A stretch of DNA of 64,000 nt from Metopolophium dirhodum (lineage: Eukaryota; Arthropoda; Insecta; Hemiptera; Aphididae): assembly GCF_019925205.1 (NCBI RefSeq), contig NC_083560.1, forward strand, positions 868,001-932,000, read 5' to 3'. Position 1 is the stretch's first letter. Every line of letters begins with the position of its first letter. Position numbers and translations under genes: made by a program. The notes beneath the pieces were generated by a model. That model was not told the DNA's origin. It worked only from the letters and a program-made list of their open reading frames with translations, and made no database searches. Positions 39,746-50,380 of the stretch are shown piece by piece.

Positions 39746-42700
39746 TTACTCTTTTGTTATAATTTTCTTCTCAAACAATCTATTTGTTCGAACTATTAAT
39801 TGGTTTTCTAAATTTTTGGACGTTATATTACTCCTGTAAGGCGATAAAATAAACTTAAGTCCTGAAAATAGCCGCTCAACGCTAACTTGTGTGGAAGGCA
39901 CAGCAAACACTATTTTAGCAAGTATATACAATTCTGGGTATGTGTCTTCCATTGATTTCCAAAACTGTAATATGTTGATTTTATAACTTAACCTTTTTTG
40001 GTTTAAATAATACGTTTTAAGTAAATTTTCAATAACTGTTGAAGTAGAATTTTGGCTTGAACATGATACTACTTCGACGCTTTCTCTTTCTTGCAAAAAT
40101 TGTTCAAGAGGATCAGAATTTTGATTAAATTCGAAATTATCACTTTCAGCTATTTGGTCTTCCATACTTTCATGATTATCTTTTGAGTTTATTTTATTAT
40201 CTTTTAAATAAACCCAAATAGAAATTAAATGACTAATGGCTATATCATACTGTATTTCACTTAATGTTACCTTGAAACGGGGATCTAGAAATATTGCTGC
40301 CAATAACACCTTATTATTCATGATAAATTGTTCCCTATATTCCATACATTTTACTAATTTATTAGAAAATGGATTCTCTAGTGTACGTGTTTCAATTTTG
40401 CACGAAATCCATGTACTATAAAAATCTGACAATGTCAATTGTTCACTTTGAAGTTTTTTTGTACAAAGTTTGGCCGGTAATAAAGTTTTTGCAAGAATTT
40501 CAACTTGCTGCCAATCAGAATTATTCAAACTAATTTTTTTTAATTTGGGGTCATTTGCAATCATAATTTGTATAAACTCTTTTAAATATTGTATCCTCTC
40601 TATCATATCATATGTTGAATGCCAACGAGTCAAACAGTCCAAAATTGGTAATTTAAGTTTTTCTTTTTTTATCAAATATATATAGGTTTGATTACGCAGT
40701 TTTCGAACTAATATGCGAACTTTATTTAACAATTTATCCACACCACCATCTTTTAAGCTGTCTATAACTGCTAGTTGTAGAGTATGCGCTACACAACGAA
40801 TACCTGTAATAAACAAAATGTTTTATTTATATTTTGTTATTTAATAAACATTAATGATTAGTAATACTCAACCTAATTGTATTAAACCAGAAAAATTCTT
40901 AAGGATTTTTGAATTTAATAGCTTATTAGTAGAAATTTTTATTAAAAATGTAATCAATTTTAATTTAATTTATCTTAAAATAAATAATATTGAAAGAAAT
41001 TATGAATATATTATTACTTATGTAATAATATACTATTATACTATTACTATTACCTGTAAAAATTGAACCATCCCCTAAATTGTGTAATTGAATATCATTC
41101 AGGATTTGTTCTGTGTGTTCATACGTTGAATCAACACATTCAATGTCTTCATTAAGTATATTTTCTATTTGTTCGTCATCAAGTATCGAACAATCTGCAC
41201 CAGTTTCACTAGGTATTACAAAAAAAGTACACAATTTTAATTATAGATGAGTAATTATAATAACCATCACATATCTACATTAAAGTAGGTATATAATAGT
41301 TTAACTTATGTCTTTGTCTTAACTTTCAAAATATAAAATTAACTTCAATATTACATAGGTAATCAAACAATAGTTTATAAAAAAAAAATCATTATTTATC
41401 AATTTACCTATCACTACATTCATCATCTGAGTTGACTGAACTTGATAAATTTGAGTGGATCTCAGCCGTCTCATTTAGAATAATTGCATCATCTTGACCA
41501 GTGTGAGATTCATTAAGTGCTGTTGATATATCTTTTTCAACTAAATTGATCGCTTTAAGCATGTTTGCACCGTTGTCAGATGTAATTGTATATAATTGCT
41601 TTGGTTCAATTTTAAATTTTTTTAGTATATTTAAAATTGTCTCTTTTAAATAAATACCTGTAAAGTGGATGAGAATAGGTAATGCATAAAATGTAAAATT
41701 TTAAAATTACAATTTACCAGTATGCGATTCAGTTAATTCTATTAATCCCAGTGTTCTGAGTTTAATAGAATCATCTACTATATACTGCATGTTCACGCCT
41801 AAAAATGACCTATTTAGTCGAGTAACTGCATCTAACTTGAGAGAAATGAGTTTAGAACTAGCTTCAGTAATCATTTCTTGTTTAATAAGAAGGGACTCTT
41901 TGTATACATGCTCCCTAGAAGAAAAATATATATTATCAATTATTATACGATATGCTAAATTGATCTAGGATAAAAAAAAAAAACAATATTTTTACTTAAT
42001 GGAGTTTGAATTAATTTTTAGTTTCTTCTGAAACCCATTCAAAACTGGATCGAGTATTCTACGAAATCCCGAATCGTTCAACATGCTGAATGGTCGTCCA
42101 TTAATGGTTACGAGATCAACACAAGCATCAATAATTGTTTTTTCACTTAAATTAACTTTAACATATTTTGATTCATTAAAATGAAATAATTGTTGATGTG
42201 CTTTGACCTTAGAAACACCAACTGTTTTTTTATCTTTTTTAGATCCTTTTTCCAGAAACTCTTCATACAATTCATTATGATGGCTTGCAAGATGTTTTTT
42301 TAAATTTGTACCATGATTACCCTATAAAAATAAGACTTTAATTTGAGGCAGTCAAACATTTTTTTTTACTATTATTATACATATTACCTATAATATATTA
42401 TATATTATCAAGTTATAAAAATACCTGGGTAAAAAGTAAAAACAAAATAATGATAAATAAATATTTATTAATCATAAAATATAAAAATAAAAATATACTA
42501 TTTCATAGTAAACAAATCTTCAAACATTGAATATAATATGCAAACAATGAAATAAAGATTAATAGGTACCTACTTAATATAATATATAGATTAGGTATTC
42601 ATTTTTATTTATAATTATTACATCACAAAAATTTAAAAAAATAATTAAAAAGTATATAGGTACTCTAAGTTTAATGAAGAAAATTAATTGAAATAAATAA

Positions 42701-43256
42701 TTCTTAAAAACATTTTAAATTAAAACAATTATAAATATACAATATTATATTATCGGTATTATGTTATTATATTACTACACAAAAATGAATCTATGATTTA
42801 TGAAATGAAATTTATCTTTAAATGGTTTGTTCTCATGGTGATTATTGATTTAAAATTTTAAAAGTTAAAACAATAAATATTTTGTATTAAATATATTACT
42901 TTGAAGAAGTTGAAAATCAATGTGGGATTATGAGAACATTTGAAAATTAAAATTAGGTTTAAATTCATGATTTTTCTATACACACAATTCACACCATTAT
43001 TTTGATTATTACCAATTATAATAAATTATGTAGATAAGTTATAATATAATATTATTTAACTATTTAACTAAAACTAAAAATAAATTGAGGGCTTAAATCT
43101 AAAATTTCAAATACCTAGATAATAATGTTAATATTTGTTAATAATTTACTTATTACTTACTTTAATTTTGCAAGTACAATGCTTACACGACGATTCACGT
43201 TCATTGCAATCATATTTATAATATGAATGTATTATTGACGAAAGTATACGACCCAT
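39746..43256 (-). CDS. hAT transposase, six exons, intact
   Basis: Exons on the minus strand: 43,256-43,161, 42,321-41,996, 41,914-41,718, 41,657-41,408, 41,208-41,054 and 40,803-39,746. All introns have GT..AG ends and all phases agree, giving 2,082 nt and 693 residues. A BED-type zinc finger is split across exons 1 and 2 (CKHC..HLASHH, about residues 23-45). Exon 3 holds SLKLDAVTRLNRSFLG with the likely first catalytic Asp, followed by LRTLGLIELTESHTG. Exon 4 has TSDNGANM with the likely second Asp. Exon 6 starts GIRCVAHTLQLA and ends with the hAT dimerisation block (PSTQVSVERLFSGL, then YRSNITSKNLENQLIVR). The protein cuts and pastes the surrounding element by recognising its CAGGGACTGGAACC ends. 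An intact frame, perfect terminal repeats and perfect target duplication suggest recent activity. Intron 1 (42,322-43,160) holds no gene. Confidence 0.92.
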
Positions 43257-43856
43257 TATGATATATAATACTAAGTTTAAAATAACGAAGTTAGACACCA
43301 CCTACAGGGCTACAGGTACCTACAGCCACAAGACACTATAATGAGTATAATGAAATAAACAGTTACAAATCACAACACTAGCAATGAAAGACAGAATCTA
43401 AGAATCAAAGAAACGCGTTAGGCGTGCTATACGCATCAGATAATCTGATAACGAATAACGATACTATAATAAAACTATAAGCATAGTAAATGTAAACATC
43501 ATAACATTCGTAGTTATTTATAAACATATTTTATGAATTTCTTATTAGTTAATAGTTATTATTGTGGTAACTGGAAGTGGCAGACCTACAGGACGTGGTG
43601 TATATTGTGCAGTAAATAACGACTTTTATTTTTGCTGGAAATTGCTATTATTACATTATCAGTTGTTACGTAGAAATATTTATAGCTTATAGTGCTTATA
43701 ATCAAGTGTTTACTGTTTAGTCTTAGTGACACGTCTCGATGTCTCAGACGCTTGAACTCTGTACTCTGTAGGTAATTGAATGATTATTTTTGAATATTAT
43801 TAATCGTCGTAATAATAATGAAAAATAAAAATAAAAATAATAGAATTATTACAAAA
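43257..43856. promoter_or_regulatory. Upstream region of the hAT transposase
   Basis: 600 bp of AT-rich sequence between the transposase start and the right subterminal repeats. It must contain the transposase promoter. No specific core element is clear to me. Confidence 0.4.
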
Positions 43857-44044
43857 CCGAAATTAATCGTAAGAAACCTTTAAAAAAAAGTACCGATTCC
43901 GGTAAAGTTACGGTTTTTAAATTAATTCAAATAAAGGTTCCGGTGGGGTTCCGGTTTTCAAATTAATTTAAATTAGGGTTTCGGTGAGGTTCCGGTTCCC
44001 ATTATTCAAAGGGTTCCGGTTCCAAAACCGGTTCTTTTCGGTAC
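43857..44044. repeat. Right subterminal CGGTT motif cluster of the hAT element
   Basis: GGTTCCGGT, GGTTTCGGT and CCGGTTCTTTTCGGT copies, probably transposase-binding. Their orientation is not simply inverted relative to the left end, because GGTT words point the same way at both ends. Confidence 0.7.
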
Positions 44045-44058
44045 GGTTCCAGTCCCTG

Positions 44059-44066
44059 ATACAAAG
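44059..44066. repeat. hAT target-site duplication, right
   Basis: ATACAAAG, identical to the left copy. Removing the hAT element plus one copy restores the host reading frame, which confirms the insertion point. Confidence 0.95.
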
Positions 44067-44368
44067 GTATGTATATGAGAAGTATCATTGCTATACTAGA
44101 TCATAATAACAATGTAAATAAAAAGGAAGTCGGAGAGAAAATAGTATTTTCCAAACCAGCCAGTAGATATGTCATAAAAAAAAAATATGAATTAAATAAA
44201 ACTGATGAGTGGCGCGAAAATATTATGCAAAAAGTCCATGTTCATATGAAAGAAAATAATTCAACAATATCAGAAAAATTCAGTTTACCCGCGGTACCTA
44301 ACAATATAGTTCTTCAACCAAAACCTAGTTACAACGATTTAATGAAAAAAAAATTCTCAAGATTCTAA

Positions 44369-44614
44369 AAATCTAAATTAATAGTTAAGCATTTTTAAAT
44401 ATTTTAATTGTTGAAATATAGTACACCATTTTAAATTTATAATATTCTGTCTATACTAAATGTAAACTGTAAAACTCAAATACTCATTGTAATAATGCAT
44501 TAATATATTTCAATAAATGTTAACTTAATACTTAATATTTTCTTCGACATTTTAGGAGTAGTAGTTTTCATTTTAAATAAGTGTTTATAAAACGCCATGT
44601 AAAATACCGCGTGA
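44369..44614 (+). terminator. 3' untranslated region of the Kolobok-like transposase
   Basis: Non-coding sequence between the transposase stop and the right inverted repeat. It contains AATAAA at 44,512-44,517, about 145 bp after the stop codon, a likely poly(A) signal. Confidence 0.5.
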
Positions 44615-44873
44615 AATAATACGGCGGCACAAATCCGTGCGCACCAGTGACGTCACGCGTATATGTACGATCGCTATTTGACACAGGAGGAGTGATCGGA
44701 TAATTTTTTTGAAAAGACGAACAATTAAGTTTTCATTTCTAATATTATATAAAGGTATAAAAAAAAAATAATTTTTTGTTTCATGGTCCTTTAAAATAAA
44801 ACATGCGGGTTGTTATCGTGAGCCGGAGAGCACACGCGCGCTAGCGCGCATTGACAATTATTAGTATACACAC
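44615..44873 (-). repeat. Right terminal inverted repeat
   Basis: Inverted copy of 35,085-35,344, again with GCGCGCTAGCGCGC (44,836-44,849) and TGACGTCA (44,648-44,655). It ends in GTATACACAC. The next bases, TCGCGCC, do not match the left flank. Confidence 0.93.
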
Positions 44874-45112
44874 TCGCGCCAAATGCCAATGCACAATAGA
44901 ACCCTGAACAGTCAACAGTGAACCATACTTTTTTCTAATGGGAAGTATTTTCTTTGATTATATTATATTATAATACAACCATTACAACCGTATACGTGTT
45001 CGTATTTAATCGTTTATTGTCAGTTGTCACTAGTAGCCAGTACTTGTTGTACATATTATCCATATGAAATATTCTTTTTGATTATTCAAACGTTATTACG
45101 TTAAGTTATACG
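44874..45112. other. Flank right of the Kolobok-like element
   Basis: Unique sequence with no satellite. It directly precedes the ATG of a hAT-like gene fragment and may be that gene's former 5' region. Confidence 0.4.
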
Positions 45113-45638
45113 ATGGAACAAAAAAGGAAAAACACTTTTGCATCTTATTTTGTCAAAAAAAACAATTCATGTGATAAAATTGTAGTTGATGATCATACCA
45201 AGGTGAGAATGACTAAATTATACCTACTCAATAATCTATTTTCTAATTGCTTGGATGTGATTATTATTTAATTAGATAATAGATTAATGAATGTTTTTTC
45301 CAGGAAATTACTAAAAACACAGAAAGTGAATCTAAGATTAATGAATGGTTATTGCGATTTCAATTTAAATGGCATTTGGAATTTAATTGGTTAGCTTACT
45401 CAGAAGCGAGTATTTTTGCAATTATTGCACGATTTTTGTAAAAGTTGGTGGAAAAAATAGGCAACCTTTAGGAAATTTTGTGAAAACACCTTTTGATGCA
45501 TGGAAAAAGGCAAAACAGGTTATTATCTTATTTCATTTATACTTGTCGTAAAAATAAAATATGCATTACATTTAGGCCTTTCGTGAACATTCAGAAATGA
45601 TCTACCATACATCCTCTACTCTGGATGCAACTGTATGA
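45113..45638 (+). pseudogene. 5' fragment of a hAT/TTF-finger transposase-like gene
   Basis: Three exons: 45,113-45,202 (donor AAG|GTGAGA), 45,304-45,518 (acceptor TTCCAG, donor CAG|GTTATT) and 45,576-45,638. Exon 1 begins MEQKRKNTFASYFVKKN, the usual short lead of these proteins. Exon 2 reads WHLEFNWLAYSEASI, then, after a one-base frameshift near 45,410, FCNYCTIF and QPLGNFVKTPFDAWKKA. Exon 3 reads AFREHSEMIYH before a stop. This series is the N-terminal TTF-type zinc finger region of hAT-related 'ZMYM/52-kDa-repressor-like' proteins. The catalytic and C-terminal parts are absent, so it is a truncated relic. Confidence 0.7.
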
Positions 45639-45667
45639 GGTGTACAGATAATGCTAAAACCTATTAT

Positions 45668-45714
45668 CCCCCCCCCCCCCCCCCCCCCAAACCAAATTCC
45701 TAATTACGCCACTG
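45668..45714. mobile_element. Poly-C tract and possible transposon terminus
   Basis: A run of 21 C followed by AAACCAAATTCC and AATTACGCCACTG. The reverse complement, CAGTGGCGTAATTAGG followed by a G-run, has the look of a hAT-type terminal repeat. No partner end is identified, so this is a relic at best. Confidence 0.4.
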
Positions 45715-46555
45715 TAATATAGGTATAGACAATTACAAATATGAGTCTATGTACTCATGCATCATGCGGACCAAGTGCGTAGTAAGTGATCTAAAGTGTG
45801 TGACTGCGTATAAAAAATATTCAAGCGCTCACGTTGTTCATATCTCAATAACGCACTAAATTAATATTAAATATTAATTTTTTTTTTTTTGTCATAAGTT
45901 TTAGACTCAATACTACCTATCATATTGTGATATGTCAATCTGACCTATTATTTCTCCGTATAATAATATTTACCTCCCCCCCCCCCCCAATCAAACTAGG
46001 AAATAGGTAATAAAAATATTTCATTATTTCCTCCGCGATTATATATAATAGGTAATATGCGATAAAAGGTTATTTTGTTATTATTATATTATTTTATAAT
46101 ACCCATGTACCTATGATGAATATTTTATACACTATAAAAATTTAAACTTAATGCTTCATGATTTTAAATGAAGTTGCTTATGTGTAATGAAGCATAGACC
46201 ATAGTTTTTTTCTTGATATACAGCTTACTGACTCTTTACATTTTATTATGTACTACTATTTAAGAATATGTATTGAAGTATAAAGCAAAGTATTTTTGAG
46301 GAAAAAACTATTATTTATAGTTATGAAAAACCTACTGAATATAACTGTATTTGATTATCTTGAATGCAATAATTGATTTAAATTATAAAAAACACTTTTT
46401 ATTGAACATTCAATAACATACAAAAAAAAAAACAAAAAATGATATAAAAAAATACATGTTTAATCATAAGTTAGTCATATGTGTGTATTATTACAAACAA
46501 TAATAAGACTATTATAAACGTAAATAAGATATAAAATGTGGTGGCCCAATAATGA
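45715..46555. other. Intergenic sequence
   Basis: AT-rich, with a second C-run (CCTCCCCCCCCCCCC, about 45,973-45,988). I see no gene. Confidence 0.5.
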
Positions 46556-48520
46556 CTACTCAACTAAACACACAGAAGTCAATGTTCCTTCTTGACAATG
46601 TTTCCATGGACCAGGTATTAGTGTTCGGTTGTACACGTCTATAGTATTAACAATTTCTTCAGATTTCTTTGTCTCTCCGTCAATCACATACAATAAAACA
46701 TCTCATTTGACTAATCCTATATAAAAATGTTAATCAAATTCAATATTTTTTTTACAGAGATTAATAATAAAAAACAATAAATATAATTATACTCACCAGG
46801 TATGTATCGAGAAATGTATTAGCAATAAACGACCATAATCCATCATTAGTCATCAGGCCTCAATACTGAAGAAATGTTGATCCATCACTAACACTGATAG
46901 CATACATACACCTTCCAAAACTTCTATATTAACACCTTTGTGATATATAGACAGTTCTTCAACTAGGTAGTTCATGTGCGGATTCATAAAGTTTGCCAGA
47001 CTTCTAATGTTTTGAAAACGCTCGTATCTATAAAATTAAATGTTTTACAAATTTAAATAAAAAAATTAAATATATATTTACTTTATATAAACGATTATTG
47101 AGTATACCCATCGCAAATCACTTCTGTAGTTGTACTAGCTGTACCCATTTTTAAACAGTGACATCAAAACCTCAACACCGAATCGTTTTTGAAATAGCGA
47201 AATACTGAACTGAATTCTTCAAAAGAAATTGTAAAGTTTCTAGTACAAAATCATTAACTAAATAAATTATAATAATAATAAACAAAATATATGAATTCAT
47301 AATGAAGGAATATTTATAATAATTACGTTTACATATAAAATTATTTTTCAAAAGTGGTTCTTGAACCACAATATTTACTATATATTGGTCGTTGATGCTA
47401 ATAATGGCAAACGCACGAGTTCCATTATACTGGCAGTTTATTTTTCTCCAATCCAAAATATTTTTACCCATTTAATAACACATTCCATGGCCTACAACAA
47501 AAAATAAATTTAATTAAATTAAAATATGATTAACATTAACTGTTATAGCTACATCTGTAAAGTCTAGTTTCCTACAACTGAGTAATATCTATTATTATCC
47601 CCATTACACCCATCTACTTATTTTTGTTATTTTATAAAACATACAATTCCAGTAAAGCCACTTTAAGTTGCAACTGTACATATATAATACAACATTAAAA
47701 TATAAGTACTCAAACATCTATAATACTTTTTTTGTTAGCTTATTTTCTCCACAAATGGAACAGCAATGTCATTATAGGAAATAATCTCAACACATTTTAC
47801 AAGATAATGATAAGAACTAATCACCTTTAACCATTTATCTGAAAATATTAATCATTATTTATGTATATATCAGGATGTAAAGAATTAAGTTCTATATTAT
47901 ATATCATACAAAAATTGTTTATTGATGAATGCTTCAAAACTTGAGAGAACTCCGTACAACTATGTAAGTTGGCAAATGATTTTATAGAAAGATAATTAGA
48001 AGTATCCATTTGTGTTAGTAGAATCTCTGCACATATATTGTATAGTCCAACTTTAAATGATATGTAGCCGGTAACAAAACCTTGAGAAGGTAATAATAAA
48101 TAATTTAAATAATTTTGATAGAAGTCTATAACAATTAAAATAGTTATTAATTATACCTGTATATTTTCATTGGTGACCAGTTTGCCAGTGTAATATATAA
48201 TCTACAAATAGTAGTAAAACTGTAGAACCCAACTCATATTAACAAGATTTGTTGCTCTTCTCAAAACTGTTAAAAACAGCTCAGAAATAGGTATGGACTA
48301 GCTGCTACTATAACATTTTTTTATGACCTTATAATATTGATTCACTCTCAGTTACCAATCAAATAAAGCATGGATTTCTATTTCTAAAAACAAAAATAAT
48401 ATTATTATGTTATTAATTTTTATTTTACAAGCAAATAAAATCACTTTCAATATACTTACCAAGATTGTGAGTCTTCAAGTAGTCGTCTAACAGAGTGAGG
48501 GTGTATTTAGAATATAACAT
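46556..48520 (-). pseudogene. Kelch-like (KLHL, BTB-BACK-kelch) pseudogene
   Basis: Reading on the minus strand, remnants follow the domain order of a kelch-like Cullin-3 adaptor. A first exon (48,520-48,460) has a GTAAGT donor. A BTB segment (about 48,380-48,157) contains VIVAASPYLF, broken by stops and frameshifts. A BACK segment (about 48,090-47,740) reads MDTSNYLSIKSFANLHSC and YNDIAVPFVEKI. Kelch-repeat pieces (47,471 down to 46,556) include NGTRAFAIISINDQYIV, then VYAISVSDGSTFLQY*GLMT, LWSFIANTFLDTYL, and a last exon DVLLYVIDGETKKSEEIVNT ending in TAG at 46,556. Many lesions (in-frame TGA near 46,712 and 46,855, frameshifts) make it non-functional. Introns are retained, so it arose by DNA duplication and not retrotransposition. 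Kelch genes are numerous in aphids, which fits the suggested host. Confidence 0.68.
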
Positions 48521-50357
48521 TTATTCATTCAGATCCGTTGGTTTCTAAAAAATTAAAAATGATAATTCATTACTTTTTCAACATTATAAATTTATAAATA
48601 AGTAAATTTTACTATTAAAAAAAAGTAACCTTCGTACCTTATGTATATTTAATTAAAACTATGGCATGAGACAAGAATTTATGAATATCATTGATAAAGT
48701 TTGTAGAAAGCCCAAGGGTATATGTGATAAATGTAAAATAGAATTTTAAAAAAACTTTTAAACATACAAATTCAACACAAAATGAATTCCAAAAATAATA
48801 TAATATAATGTATAGAAATAGTTAGGTATTCGTTTTATTTACATAATATTGTTAGTGGCCTATTTGTTGTTATTATGACAATTTAAGTTGTATACAATAT
48901 TGGTATTATTAACATTATATATTAAAGCTAATATTTCTTGTTCAAATGTCATCAAATAATAATTATAATTATAATAAACATAATATTAGGTAGGACCTAT
49001 ACTAGATAAGTTAATTTTATTTTAAAAATACAGTTATATTCATTACATTTTAATAAAGTTCTTAAAAAAATTAATTAGGTGTAGGTAATTATAATAATAT
49101 TATATTAATATATCAATAACAAAGGTTTGTTTTGTTATAGACTGATATCACAGAACAATATAGAAGTGACATTCGATCACCTGACCAGGTTATTGTTTAC
49201 CAATGGTTTGAAGTCTAAAGTGAGCACACAAAACTGAGTTCATACGTTTGTTTACCAAAGTTACGGAAACGTTTACTATTCTCGTGTTATTATAGTTTAG
49301 TGTTATAGTCACTCGATTTGCCCAATTTACAGTGTCCTAACCCTAGCTAATACGCAACTAATTAATTCTGACTTCAGTTTATAGGTACTTTTAATAAACA
49401 AATTTTTTGATAAAATAAAATACACATTTTGTTTTTCTTTAGGATACAAAATAAAATACAAGTAAAAAATACTTACATAAAGTATTGCAATAATTGACGA
49501 TGTTAATTAGTGACTAGGTAATGTTGAACAAAACAGCAAAATTCACTTTCACGAGTCATACACTTGATGTATTTTTGAAATTTTTAATAAAAGTACCTAA
49601 CAAGTAAAAATAATATTAAATATTTCAAACAAATAGAATGAGATCTACAGGAAAAAAATTGTATTATACATAGAAGTAACTTTGACAGGATTAAATGCGT
49701 TTTGGTGAACTACAGATGTCTATACTATAAAGTATAATGCATGAACACTTTATATTTTATCATATTTAAAATATATATATATATTGATCATTGTTATCAT
49801 ATAAAGGTGTATAAACATTGCCGTTTAGTCATAGAGCGGATGGGAGGGGGAGGCGGCTTCAATAACAAATTATAGTCGGCTATCTAGTTGTTTATATATG
49901 TCTATGACTGTACCTCTATTAACTATTACATCTATATTACTAGTTACAATCCGATGTCGGTATTTTTAAATATAACTAAATGCTGATAGAAATTTTATTG
50001 AGGGACAAGCTTTTATCTTAACTACCTAAATGCGATAATCGCTCTACGGAAGTATTAATAAAATAATAAGGATTACAACAAATAAAGACATTTGTTCACT
50101 GCTACGTTTACTTATTTTTATTTTATAAAATCTTAAATGTAAACGAACATTATGAAAAAAAAGTTAAAATTGCAGTAAAATTAAAAAATACTGAAACTGA
50201 ACTACCTACTGTTGCCGCTGTCAGCTCTTATTTTTAGAAAATAAGGAGTACCTTCACGACTGACGATTTGATTATATTATATATGTTTGGAGAACATCAA
50301 ATAAAGATAATAAAAAGGAATAATGTGTGCTGGTAGTTTATGTGGATTTTACTGACC
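48521..50357. other. Intergenic sequence, nothing recognised
   Basis: AT-rich, many short direct repeats of TAATAATA and AGGTA words, and a short AT dinucleotide run near 49,772-49,785. No supported coding region. Confidence 0.5.
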
Positions 50358-50380
50358 AATAATAATAATAATAATAATAA
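50358..50380. repeat. (AAT)n microsatellite
   Basis: About 7.7 perfect copies of AAT. Confidence 0.9.

Larger units (their letters stand above)
38661..44058 (-). mobile_element. Complete autonomous-looking hAT transposon
   Basis: A 5,398-bp element with perfect 14-bp terminal inverted repeats CAGGGACTGGAACC (38,661-38,674 and 44,045-44,058) and a perfect 8-bp target duplication ATACAAAG (38,653-38,660 and 44,059-44,066). The duplication fits the hAT preference nTnnnnAn. Both ends have arrays of short GGTTCCGG/CGGTTTCGG subterminal motifs. It carries one six-exon transposase gene on the minus strand with no visible lesion. It sits in the coding sequence of a Kolobok-like transposase. Confidence 0.95.
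36884..44368 (+). pseudogene. THAP-domain Kolobok-like transposase, nonsense codon and hAT insertion
   Basis: The coding sequence runs 36,884-38,660 and resumes, after the hAT insertion and one copy of its target duplication, at 44,067-44,368. The two parts stay in frame (693 codons with the stop). Domains: THAP zinc finger at residues 1-92 (C4, C9, C55, H58, W37, ending NVFPTI); an acidic linker (about 185-215); a second zinc cluster YCRQCGSRVC..ICEQGH..WC (243-278); catalytic motifs GDGQYDSPG (first Asp, D361) and LTDRH (D427); then, past the break, HTGRLESYHN, whose Glu is a good candidate for the third catalytic residue. Codon 558 (38,555-38,557) is TAG, directly upstream of that last motif. 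Only a 557-residue truncated protein lacking the C-terminal part could be made, and the hAT insertion at 38,660 separates the remainder. The start fits the usual MPxxC beginning of THAP proteins. AATAAA at 44,512 is a plausible polyadenylation signal. Confidence 0.87.
35085..44873 (+). mobile_element. THAP/Kolobok-like DNA transposon with a passenger P2X7-like gene
   Basis: A 9,789-bp element bounded by about 260-bp terminal inverted repeats starting GTGTGTATAC. It encodes a THAP-domain transposase on the plus strand and a P2X7-ballast-like protein on the minus strand, sharing one divergent promoter. About 5.4 kb of its length is a later hAT insertion plus duplicated target, so the original element was about 4.38 kb. 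The superfamily call rests on the THAP finger joined to a GDGxxDSPG catalytic motif, which I associate with Kolobok. Kolobok normally duplicates TTAA, and no TTAA or other target duplication flanks this copy. The left flank is satellite and the right flank (TCGCGCCA) is unrelated. The existence of the element is very likely; the family name is moderately sure. Confidence 0.85.
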
